This document shows positions 27,010 through 34,222 of a DNA stretch of 44,405 nt, in pieces. Location: positions 1 through 44,405 of the forward strand of contig DCJK01000037.1 of the NCBI GenBank assembly GCA_002320005.1, read 5' to 3'. Positions within the stretch are counted from its first letter, which is position 1; each line of letters starts with the position of its first letter. The position numbers and the translations under genes are program-made. The stretch comes from Firmicutes bacterium UBA1702. GTDB lineage: Bacteria; Bacillota; Clostridia; Peptostreptococcales; Anaerovoracaceae. The notes beneath the pieces are model-generated. The model saw only the letters and a program-made list of their open reading frames with translations. It was not told the origin of the DNA and made no database searches.

Positions 27010-27453
27010 ATGGCACTGGATACAAGAGAACTTTTTGCCAGGCTTATTCAATGCGAGGCGGGAGGCGAAGGGGAATACGGCATGGCCGCTGTGGCAACAG
27101 TGATAATGAACCGGGCAACCGTCACCGATGGTGAATTCAGCCGTGTAAACAATGGTGGAGACGTTCGCGCTGTCATAACTCAGCCCGGTCAGTTTGTATG
27201 TATGCGCGAATCTGTAGGCGGCTCATATAATCCGCAGAATGTTTATAATATGACTCCCACAGACATTCACTATCAGATAGTGGACTGGGCCATGGCCGGA
27301 GGCAGGCTGCTGGGGATAGACAATTCTCTTTTCTTCTTCAACCCATACAGTGACACATGCCCGACCTACTTTCCCACGCGCGTAGGAGTCATACACAACA
27401 GGGTAGGCGATCACTGCTTTTACATACCTACAAGTTACTATGCCGAAACTTAA
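27010..27453 (+). CDS. cwlJ: CwlJ/SleB-family spore cortex-lytic hydrolase
   Basis: A 147-residue protein consisting of just the Hydrolase_2 domain, the length of Bacillus CwlJ and without the signal peptide and peptidoglycan-binding domain of SleB. Motifs: LFARLIQCEAGGEGEYGMAAVATVIMNR with the catalytic-type Glu, then QPGQFVCM and NSLFFFNP. It would degrade spore cortex during germination and be stored in the coat. GGAGG sits 6 nt before the ATG. The next gene is GerQ-like, and GerQ is required for CwlJ placement in Bacillus. Confidence 0.88.
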   Translation: MALDTRELFARLIQCEAGGEGEYGMAAVATVIMNRATVTDGEFSRVNNGGDVRAVITQPGQFVCMRESVGGSYNPQNVYNMTPTDIHYQIVDWAMAGGRLLGIDNSLFFFNPYSDTCPTYFPTRVGVIHNRVGDHCFYIPTSYYAET

Positions 27454-27474
27454 ATGAATTCAGGAGGTATTTTT

Positions 27475-28047
27475 ATGGCATCATGCTGCGATAATGTTGT
27501 TACACCAAAAATGATAAAATCAGGTCAGGTTTCTGTGGGAGACAGGATTCAGCTTGAAGATATTCCTGTCTCTTCTCAGCAGCCCGCTGAATCTGAGGCA
27601 TCCCCGGCAAAAGAATCACCTTACATAGAAGCTGCCTCTCCGAGACTCGAGGCGGAAAAGTCACAGGTGTCCCCGGGCGCCGGAGCAACACTTCCTTTTT
27701 CCCGGATGACATCCTATATGAACAACGTTTCCCTTAACGGAGAAGGCGAAGCTCCCTCCATTACTACACCCAGGGCTCCTATGACTCCCGATGGCTTTGA
27801 TGAATCCATCGATTATGACTCAGTGCAGTCCTTTAATGGCTTTCTGCGCACCCAGATAGGCAGATATATGCGGGTTGAGCAGCTGATAGGCTCCAACACT
27901 ATTGAAGATCGCTTCGGTTTTCTGGTAGGTGTGGGCAACAATTTCATTATTCTGCAGGAAATAACCACCGGGAACATCATGCTCCTTGACATATTCTCCA
28001 TCAGGCTGACATATGTTTATTATTCTCAGCCGGTATTTCCGCAATAG
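27475..28047 (+). CDS. GerQ-like spore coat protein
   Basis: A 190-residue protein starting MASCCDNVVTPKMIKSG, 8 nt after AGGAGG; an upstream in-frame ATG at 27454 lacks a ribosome site. The N-terminal half is low-complexity and Pro/Ser/Glu-rich. The C-terminal 65 residues (FLRTQIGRYMRVEQLIGSN, VGVGNNFIILQEITTGN, LLDIFSIRLTYVYY) resemble the GerQ-type domain. The call rests on that and on its position 21 bp after the cwlJ-like gene. It is probably made in the mother cell and placed in the coat. Confidence 0.75.
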   Translation: MASCCDNVVTPKMIKSGQVSVGDRIQLEDIPVSSQQPAESEASPAKESPYIEAASPRLEAEKSQVSPGAGATLPFSRMTSYMNNVSLNGEGEAPSITTPRAPMTPDGFDESIDYDSVQSFNGFLRTQIGRYMRVEQLIGSNTIEDRFGFLVGVGNNFIILQEITTGNIMLLDIFSIRLTYVYYSQPVFPQ

Positions 28048-28224
28048 CCATTGCATTACCCGAAGAGGGCATGTTTTGGCAAACAAGTGTATTTTGAAAA
28101 TTCAAAACAAAACTTTTTATACCCTCTCTCAACTGTCCCGCAAAAAGGTTTTTCATCAAAAAACAGATATGTAAAATAACAAAATACATCGACATTTCAT
28201 TTCTCCATCACTATGCAAAATCAA

Positions 28225-28264
28225 GAAATGCCGTCGCGCTGGCCGATGCGACGGCATTTCTTTT
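28225..28264. terminator. terminator after the GerQ-like gene
   Basis: Perfect 13-bp stem GAAATGCCGTCGC / GCGACGGCATTTC with a 10-nt loop, then TTTT. It also faces the end of the minus-strand gene at 28272, so it likely serves both. The 177-bp stretch before it (28048-28224) shows no gene. Confidence 0.88.
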
Positions 28265-28271
28265 GGTGTAT

Positions 28272-29057
28272 CTATTTTATAATACTATTTGTTTTCTTTT
28301 TCTTTGCGATGACGACGCCTCCTGCGCCTCCTCCTATAACCACTGCTGCAGCCAGAACTATACCCCACCACGGAATTCTTGATGAGTTTCCTGATTGGGC
28401 TTTTGCATGGCCCATTCCTCCGTCTTCTCCTTCCGCAGCATTTATATTTTCAATTCGGGTATTTCCACACGAAAGACAGATAAAGGTTTTTTCTCCTGCA
28501 GCGTTGTCAGCAGCCTCTTTGGTCACTTTGCCCTCGTCCCATTTATGTCCGGATGCAGGTATTGCTGCACGTTCAGTATAACCACAGTCACATTCTCTTG
28601 TCTTTATGCCATCTTCTGTGCATGTGGCTTGTGTTGTAACCATCCAGCTGCCGAATTTATGCGCATGATCGGAATTATTTTCGCAGAACTCTACCCGTAT
28701 CAATCTGCTGTATACCGGTTGGCTTTCCATGTCTCCCGAAACATTCCACACGGCGTAGCAATACCATTTTACCCCCGGAGCTTCCGAAACTCTGTATTCA
28801 GAGCTTTCAGCTCCGGAAATAGCACATATCCCACTTATGTTATCAATGTTCGATACATACCACTGGTATCTCAGAGTCCCTCCGTCTGGAGAAGATGCAT
28901 TTGTAAATAAAGTGACTCCGCCGTCACCCATGTTCAGATAACAGTCAGGCATCTGTCCCTCAATCACAGGAGCTGCCGGTCCAGCTCCATAGGCAGTAAG
29001 CGAAAAAAATATGCACATAATTATTATAGCTGTGATTATTAAAAATTTTCGTTTCAT
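28272..29057 (-). CDS. secreted or membrane-anchored Ig-like protein with Cys-rich module
   Basis: 261 residues from the ATG at 29057, which has GGGAGG upstream. Signal peptide (about 1-24), an Ig-like domain (YQWYVSNIDNISG...WYCYAVWNVSG), then a His/Cys module HKFGSWMVTTQATCTEDG, RECDCGYTERAAIPASGHKW with a further CLSCG. A C-terminal hydrophobic helix is followed by AKKKKTN. There is no LPXTG motif before the helix, so anchoring looks like a simple membrane tail. The Cys module is the same general type as those in the cohesin protein at 31646-34039. Function unknown. Confidence 0.75.
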   Translation of the reverse strand: MKRKFLIITAIIIMCIFFSLTAYGAGPAAPVIEGQMPDCYLNMGDGGVTLFTNASSPDGGTLRYQWYVSNIDNISGICAISGAESSEYRVSEAPGVKWYCYAVWNVSGDMESQPVYSRLIRVEFCENNSDHAHKFGSWMVTTQATCTEDGIKTRECDCGYTERAAIPASGHKWDEGKVTKEAADNAAGEKTFICLSCGNTRIENINAAEGEDGGMGHAKAQSGNSSRIPWWGIVLAAAVVIGGGAGGVVIAKKKKTNSIIK

Positions 29058-29106
29058 GTCGTCCTCCCTGAACATAAAATAAACAAATTACGGCATGATT
29101 ATGTTT

Positions 29107-29661
29107 CTACTGCTCATAAACAGAAAAGTCATAGCAGCCGGGTTCTGCCGCCACATGTCCGTCCATCATGGAAAGCATGGGGTGGAATTCCAGCGTTTCC
29201 GTTCCATCTGTGACGGAAATCAGCACATCAGAATAAATTTCGCTCCTATTGCAGCGCAGCAGAATGACCTCGCCCTTTTTCCCTTCGTAAAGAACATCTT
29301 CATGATGATCATCATACTCGCCGTTTTCTGTCATTTCAGCCCGGCATACGGTAATGGAATATCCGTCATTTGCCGGCACAAAAGCGTACAGTTCTGCCCC
29401 TTCTCCGGGAATTAAAGGGCAGTCCTCAATAAACGGGTATTCCTCTGCACATGCGCTTTCTCTCACATAATCCCTGAGTTCTTTTTCTGTTGCGCCATAT
29501 TCGACATAGCCGATAAAGGCAATCCCCACCTTATCACTGTGCTCTTGCATCTTTTCCTGCAAAGCTCCCGACTCCGAAATGCCCTCAAGTGGTTCACTGC
29601 AGCCGGGAATCAGCATCATGCTCAGGATAAGCAGAACAAGTAAATACAGCTTTCTTCTCAC
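29107..29661 (-). CDS. lipoprotein of unknown function
   Basis: 184 residues, GTG start with AAGGAGG 8 nt upstream. The leader MRRKLYLLVLLILSMM ends in a lipobox-like IPGC. The mature part is acidic and shows no domain I recognise; RVxLP-type motifs are absent. A possible promoter (TTGCCA, 16 bp, TATAAA, 29722-29695 on the minus strand) lies just upstream, so it may be independently expressed. Confidence 0.7.
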   Translation of the reverse strand: MRRKLYLLVLLILSMMLIPGCSEPLEGISESGALQEKMQEHSDKVGIAFIGYVEYGATEKELRDYVRESACAEEYPFIEDCPLIPGEGAELYAFVPANDGYSITVCRAEMTENGEYDDHHEDVLYEGKKGEVILLRCNRSEIYSDVLISVTDGTETLEFHPMLSMMDGHVAAEPGCYDFSVYEQ

Positions 29662-29987
29662 GGTATTTTCCTCCTTTTATTATATTTGTCTTATTTTATA
29701 TTTATATAGAACACCTTGGCAAGTTCTTTTTTATATAGTAAGATTTTTCGCCGCATTATCTGAATATACAGAGTTTCAGTACACTTGCATTTTCTTTGCT
29801 ACGAATAAAATCACATTTTTGATGTTTAGAAGTTTAGTGTTGATGTAGATAAACTGCAAAAAAAAACACCCTTTAAATGGTGGAGTTTTATGCATAAATA
29901 CAGAATGGTTCCCGCCATGCTGCGCAATTATCCCAAAACTCTTCTCCTCTGCGGTGGTTGAGTCATCCATCTATTATAGCGTTCTCC
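29662..29987. other. A+T-rich gap with a possible asnS terminator
   Basis: No gene seen. At about 29855-29890 the minus strand reads a short CACC / GGTG stem followed by nine T, a plausible but weak terminator for the truncated asnS gene. The promoter mentioned for the downstream lipoprotein lies at its left end. Confidence 0.45.
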
Positions 29988-30731
29988 TTAAAATTCTGCG
30001 GTCTTAGGTGTTCTCGGGAAAGGAAGCACATCTCTGATATTGCCCATTCCGGTAATATACATGATGATTCTCTCAAAGCCCAGACCGTATCCGGCATGTT
30101 TTACGCCGCCGTACTTGCGCAGGTCGAGGTACCACCAGTAATCCTCTTCTTTGAGTCCAAGCTCCTTCATTCTTGCGGTCAGTACATCAAGTCTTTCTTC
30201 TCTCTGGCTTCCGCCGATGATTTCTCCTACTCCAGGAACGAGAAGGTCGCAGGCTGCAACTGTCTTGCCGTCGTCATTGAGTCTCATATAGAAAGCCTTG
30301 ATATCCTTAGGATAATCGGTTACAAATACAGGCTTTCTGAAGATTTCCTCGGTCAGGTATCTTTCGTGCTCCGTCTGCAAATCGATACCCCACTCAACAG
30401 GATACTGAAACTCCTTGCCGGATTTGAGAAGCATGTCAACTGCCTCAGTATAGATCACCCGCCCGAAGTCGGAATTTGCGATGTGGTCAAGTCTCTCCAG
30501 CAGGCCTTTGTCCACAAAGCTGTTAAAAAACTGCATTTCCTCAGGGGCGTTTTCAAGCACATAATTGATAATATATTTGATCATAGCCTCTGCCAGAACC
30601 ATATTGTCTTCAAGGTCAGCAAAGGCGATCTTCGGCTCTATCATCCAGAACTCGGACGCGTGTCTTGCGGTATTTGAATTCTCGGCTCTGAAGGTAGTCC
30701 CCGTCTGGCCGTCAATGGCACGGATCGTCAA
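29988..30731 (-). pseudogene. asnS: 3' fragment of asparaginyl-tRNA synthetase
   Basis: The frame gives 247 residues, of which about 234 are the C-terminal half of AsnRS: class II motif 2 in TTFRAENSNTARHASEFW and motif 3 in GYGLGFERIIMYITGMGNIRDVLPF, ending PRTPKTAEF. A complete AsnRS is about 430-470 residues. The N-terminal anticodon-binding OB fold and motif 1 are absent. Homology begins abruptly at about 30692; the 13 residues before it (MTIRAIDGQTGTT) do not fit the family, where YTFGP would be expected. There are no internal stops, so the truncation is recent or the piece is preserved. It cannot be a working AsnRS. Confidence 0.88.
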
Positions 30732-30765
30732 TATCTCGTTGACTGTCGTACTGTACTACTGGTAT

Positions 30766-30801
30766 TCAAGAGTTCCGCAACATAAGCATAATTTTTTTCA
30801 T
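30766..30801 (-). pseudogene. truncated start of a secreted-protein gene
   Basis: A strong ribosome site (GAGGAGG) stands 8 nt before an ATG that encodes only MKKIMLMLRNS and then stops. It looks like the first codons of a signal peptide whose gene was cut off. It lies 28 bp after the lipoprotein gene at 30829-31218 and next to the asnS breakpoint. Confidence 0.5.
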
Positions 30802-30828
30802 AGCAAAGCCTCCTCGTATATCTCTGTT

Positions 30829-31218
30829 TTATTCCTTCGTCAGCTCATAGACCGCGCCCGGCTGGGCAGTGCCTTCTCCGCCGGTAAGGGTCAGCTTATC
30901 GCTGTCAACAGAAAAGGTATATTGGCAGTCCACAACATTATCTGATTTAAAGTCAATACTCACAGCGTCGCCCGTTATATCGTAGGTGAACTCGTAGTGG
31001 TCTTTTTCGTCGATACACATACAGCCGCCGCCTTTGCCGTCAAATTCATACTCTGTATGTTCAGCGTAACGCCAGGTTCCTTCCAGAGCGGTCAGGTCGC
31101 CTTTACTGCCGGAACAGCCGGTCAGAAGCAAAGCAGCAACGACAATGAGAATAAGAATAACTGTTGGCGAAGAGCATACGGCCGTACTCCGCAGGTTTTG
31201 TCCGATTTTTTTTACCAT
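30829..31218 (-). CDS. small lipoprotein, DUF5640/lipocalin-like
   Basis: 129 residues with a membrane segment ending in lipobox LLTGC (Cys35). The mature region (LEGTWRYAEHTEYEFDGKGGG, YEFTYDITGDAVSIDF, YTFSVDSDKLTLTGG) has the repeated beta-strand pattern of small lipocalin-like DUF5640 proteins. AAGGAG precedes the ATG. The N-terminal region before the hydrophobic stretch is longer than usual (about 18 residues). Function unknown. Confidence 0.75.
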   Translation of the reverse strand: MVKKIGQNLRSTAVCSSPTVILILIVVAALLLTGCSGSKGDLTALEGTWRYAEHTEYEFDGKGGGCMCIDEKDHYEFTYDITGDAVSIDFKSDNVVDCQYTFSVDSDKLTLTGGEGTAQPGAVYELTKE

Positions 31219-31388
31219 GTGTGGTCTCCTTCATTTGGTTTCATTTGGTTTTTCCCTCTCCAAAAAAGCAAGGTTTTGTTTGCTCCTTTGGAGGAAGAAA
31301 GACGGTGGCGGATTTCCCGTCGTCGCCTTTTTAAGGTCTTTCATTTTCTATGCCGGCTGACTGCCGGTTAAGATGTCAGGTCTGCTTA

Positions 31389-31556
31389 TTAAGCGTCTTC
31401 TCTTCTCTTTATTGCCAGAAGTCCGAGACTACCTGCCATGAGAAGTGATGCCCAAAGAAGCATTACAAATAGTCTGGTCCTTTTTTTTATGTTAAAATCT
31501 TCTTTTCTTTTTGTAATGTTGATGTCCACCTGTCCATGCCCGGCATGGAGGTGGCT
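31389..31556 (-). pseudogene. orphan cell-wall sorting-signal tail
   Basis: A 55-codon open stretch without a start codon ends with MLLWASLLMAGSLGLLAIK then RREDA, closely matching the C-terminus MLLWAALLLAGG...KKRKEDAE of the cohesin protein gene directly upstream on this strand. The LPXTG-type motif and everything before it are missing. It is probably the leftover end of a paralogous surface-protein gene. The rest of 31219-31645 shows a CCGGCAGTCAGCCGG hairpin near 31355 and no gene. Confidence 0.65.
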
Positions 31557-31576
31557 CTACCTTATTACAAAAGCAT

Positions 31577-31612
31577 AAAGGGCGATGGCGGAAGCTCCTG
31601 TCACCGCCCTTT
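31577..31612 (-). terminator. hairpin after the cohesin-protein gene
   Basis: 8-bp stem AAAGGGCG / CGCCCTTT extended by partial pairing. On the minus strand it is followed by TTTATGCTTTTG, a weak T tract, so termination may be partial. Confidence 0.5.
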
Positions 31613-31645
31613 GCTTAAAGGCCGCTTTTTAACTGTTTTAACTGA

Positions 31646-34039
31646 TTATTCAGCGTCTTCTTTTCTCTTCTTGCTGTAAGCTACTGTTCCGAAAGTTCCC
31701 AGTCCGCCTGCAAGAAGCAGTGCTGCCCAGAGGAGCATGTTGCTGCTGTCTCCGGTCTTAGGTGTCTCGGGCTCGGTCACGGCTTCGTAACTCACAGAGA
31801 AGCTCATGCCGTTGGCATATTCTTCGCTGATTTCGCCGTCAACGATCTCCTTAACAGCGATTTTCAGATCCAGCGCGTCGTTCTCGAAGAAAGGTTCAAT
31901 GCGCCACTGCTCGGAAGCATAGGTCCAGCCCTTTGTGGAGCCCTTCACCATGCGTACGCTGAAGCCCTCGGTGAGGTTGCTCAGCTGCTCTTTGCCGGTC
32001 ACCTTGATTTTGATGATACCTTCGATGAAGGCAACGCCGTTCTCGTCAAACGCGATGTTTTCAACCGTAACGCTGTCCTTCACGATCTCAAACTCGGCAT
32101 CCTCGACGCCCAGGTCGTAGATTTCGAACTTGAAGGTTTCCTTGGCAGGCTTCTCATCACCTGTCAGCTTTACAGCGAGGGAAAATGGCAGATCGATGGT
32201 GTACTCCTGCAGGCCAAGTGCGGGAGTGATGACATAATCACACACAGAGCACTTAATCGGGTCGGTTTCGGTTGCAGCCTCACGGTCAGGTGTATGAGCC
32301 TCCTTGCTGCTTTCGATTACAACGCCGCAGCCTTCAACGGTACAAGTGTGCCAATGGTTGTCACTGTCATACTTCCATTCGTTGCCTTCGGTATGTCCAA
32401 GAGGATCACCTTCGGTTGCATGGCATACAGAGCAGGTTTTTGGAGCAGTACAGGTAGCAGGTGTCCAGTTGTGATCCGCCAGTTCACCGTACTCAAAGGT
32501 TGCCGTGCCCTTTTCGCCGCAAGCGCAGGACTTGTAATAAGTAGCCTTTGCTGTGCAGGTGGCATCAGATGCCTTGTAAGCATCGGTTGCAACTTCCTTG
32601 TTAAACACATGGGTATGACCGAGCTGTGCTTCGATTACATAATCGCACTCTGTACACTTAATGGCGTACTCCTCGGTGGCATGACCCTGATGATCCGGTG
32701 TATGTGTTGCAAAATCGCACTTCTCTGTGCAGTTTGCAGTCTGGCAAGCATGCCAGTGACCGCTTGCATCACTTGTCCAGCCGGAAGCCGGATTATGCGC
32801 TGCCAGTTCACCATACTCTACATTACATACATCGCAGACAGCCTTATGCTGGCAAGTTGCAACATTCGCACCGGTAGAGCTGTGTTTAGCCTTGCTGCCG
32901 TCAATTACAACGCCACAGCCCATAGTCGTACACTCTTTCCAGTGATAAGTTCCGTCACTGTTCCAAGTAGAAGACGAGGTGTGTGCGCCGGCAGGAATAG
33001 ATGTACCGGTTGCAATGATTTCTCCACAGCCGAGGCACTTTGTGTCGCCGGTATAGCCGTCAACCTGATTCTTGTGGTCAGGTTCACTGGCATTTACGGT
33101 AGATGTACCACCCACATGGGTGTTTGCATCCTTGTCGCCCTCAAAGGTGTGCGCATCGTTATGTTCCACATTTCCGCAGACAGAGCAGGAATAGTAGTAC
33201 ACCGCTTTGTCACGGCAGTTTCCGGCAGTTTTCAGTGCTTCCGCTTTCTTCGTTTCAGCAGTATAGCTGTGAGCACAGGATACCGTTACCGTACAGGTAT
33301 CGGTAAAGTTGCCGTCAGCAGTTTTGACGGTGATGGTGGCGGTGCCTTTGCTAACACCGGTCACTTCACCGGTCGTTGCGTTTACGGTGGCAACAGCAGG
33401 GTTGTCAGATGTAAACGAAACAGTTTTGTTTGTTGCTTCTGCAGGTGCAACAGTGAAAGACGGGGTCTTTGTTTGACCGATATTGACGGACAGTGTCTCG
33501 TCAATGGTTACGCCGGTAACGGCTACCGGAGCGGCGGTGACATTGACATCTGCACCGGTAACATTGAAAGGCATATCCTCTACAGATTGATCGATAAGAA
33601 CAACCTCTTTAATCGATACGGTCTTTGTTCCGGTTGTTCCGTCATCTACCTTACAGGAAAAGGTTAGAATTACCAGATCCGATGTGCCGGTGTAACCTGT
33701 TAACTGTGCGCTATACAACCAATAATATCTGTTTGATCTCGTCGGTACAATTATAGGTCCGTCTGAGTCAATAATGGTCTCCAGACCATCAGGGATAGAA
33801 ATGCTGCCGTCATCAACGGTCAGCCCGCTGGGAATATCCAGCTTAAACTCTAAGCCGCCCATGTCGGTTACAGCTCCGATTGATACCTTATAGTTTATGG
33901 TATCTCCCGGATTTGCCGAGGTTTTGTCTGCTGTAACCTTAAGTTCAACAGGCGTTGCAGCTAATGCCGGCACTGCAGTTACCAGCAAGGATACAACCAT
34001 GACAAAACAAAGCAAAATAGATGTGATTCGCTTGTTCAT
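31646..34039 (-). CDS. cell-wall-anchored protein with cohesin-like domain
   Basis: 797 residues from the ATG at 34039, 9 nt after AAAGGAGG. Signal peptide to about 27; cohesin-like domain about 30-165 (PGDTINYKVSIGAVTDMGG, LVILTFSCKVDDGTTGTKTV, GADVNV); Big_2 Ig-like domain about 170-250 (NPAVATVNATTGEVTGVSKG); a long His/Cys-rich repeat region about 255-620 with many C-x2-C pairs and HWHxC units; a pilin-type beta domain about 625-750; then PKTGD, hydrophobic helix and SKKRKEDAE, a sortase-type signal with Thr in place of the usual first Leu. It lies downstream of the dockerin-protein gene. I infer that the cohesin domain holds a dockerin protein at the wall, as scaffoldins do. Confidence 0.8.
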   Translation of the reverse strand: MNKRITSILLCFVMVVSLLVTAVPALAATPVELKVTADKTSANPGDTINYKVSIGAVTDMGGLEFKLDIPSGLTVDDGSISIPDGLETIIDSDGPIIVPTRSNRYYWLYSAQLTGYTGTSDLVILTFSCKVDDGTTGTKTVSIKEVVLIDQSVEDMPFNVTGADVNVTAAPVAVTGVTIDETLSVNIGQTKTPSFTVAPAEATNKTVSFTSDNPAVATVNATTGEVTGVSKGTATITVKTADGNFTDTCTVTVSCAHSYTAETKKAEALKTAGNCRDKAVYYYSCSVCGNVEHNDAHTFEGDKDANTHVGGTSTVNASEPDHKNQVDGYTGDTKCLGCGEIIATGTSIPAGAHTSSSTWNSDGTYHWKECTTMGCGVVIDGSKAKHSSTGANVATCQHKAVCDVCNVEYGELAAHNPASGWTSDASGHWHACQTANCTEKCDFATHTPDHQGHATEEYAIKCTECDYVIEAQLGHTHVFNKEVATDAYKASDATCTAKATYYKSCACGEKGTATFEYGELADHNWTPATCTAPKTCSVCHATEGDPLGHTEGNEWKYDSDNHWHTCTVEGCGVVIESSKEAHTPDREAATETDPIKCSVCDYVITPALGLQEYTIDLPFSLAVKLTGDEKPAKETFKFEIYDLGVEDAEFEIVKDSVTVENIAFDENGVAFIEGIIKIKVTGKEQLSNLTEGFSVRMVKGSTKGWTYASEQWRIEPFFENDALDLKIAVKEIVDGEISEEYANGMSFSVSYEAVTEPETPKTGDSSNMLLWAALLLAGGLGTFGTVAYSKKRKEDAE

Positions 34040-34085
34040 GACCAAGCTCCTCCTTTACTAATAATTTACGAGACATTCTTATACA

Positions 34086-34185
34086 CCGCTTTCAGGGTCT
34101 CGCTTAGTCCCGAAAACGGCGGCGCAGATTTCTCTGCGATTTTATATTCTTAAACTGACCTTTCCTTCCCATATGGCTTATGGGA
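34086..34185 (-). other. structured spacer between dockerin and cohesin genes
   Basis: Three hairpins in 100 bp. (a) 34167-34185: TCCCATA / TATGGGA. (b) 34123-34138: 6-bp stem CGCAGA / TCTGCG with a GAAA tetraloop when read on the minus strand. (c) 34086-34122: nested stem GCGG...GAAA...CCC paired with GGG...TTTC...CCGC. No T run follows, so these are not simple terminators. They could stabilise, process or regulate the mRNA. I matched them to no known riboswitch. Confidence 0.55.
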
Positions 34186-34222
34186 CGGAAGATACAGTAT
34201 TAAGACGTTTTATCGGCATTCC

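Noticed and set aside
29988..30731. The asnS piece as a functional AsnRS-like paralogue (asparagine synthetase-type core)
   Set aside because: Such paralogues keep the whole catalytic core including class II motif 1; this fragment begins at motif 2.
32294..33667. A 457-codon plus-strand frame opposite the cohesin-protein gene
   Set aside because: It is an antisense shadow of the repeat region. The product is Cys-rich only because of complementary repeat codons; no ribosome site.
34086..34185. A c-di-GMP or other known riboswitch
   Set aside because: The hairpins do not show the conserved core sequences that I know for GEMM or other common classes.
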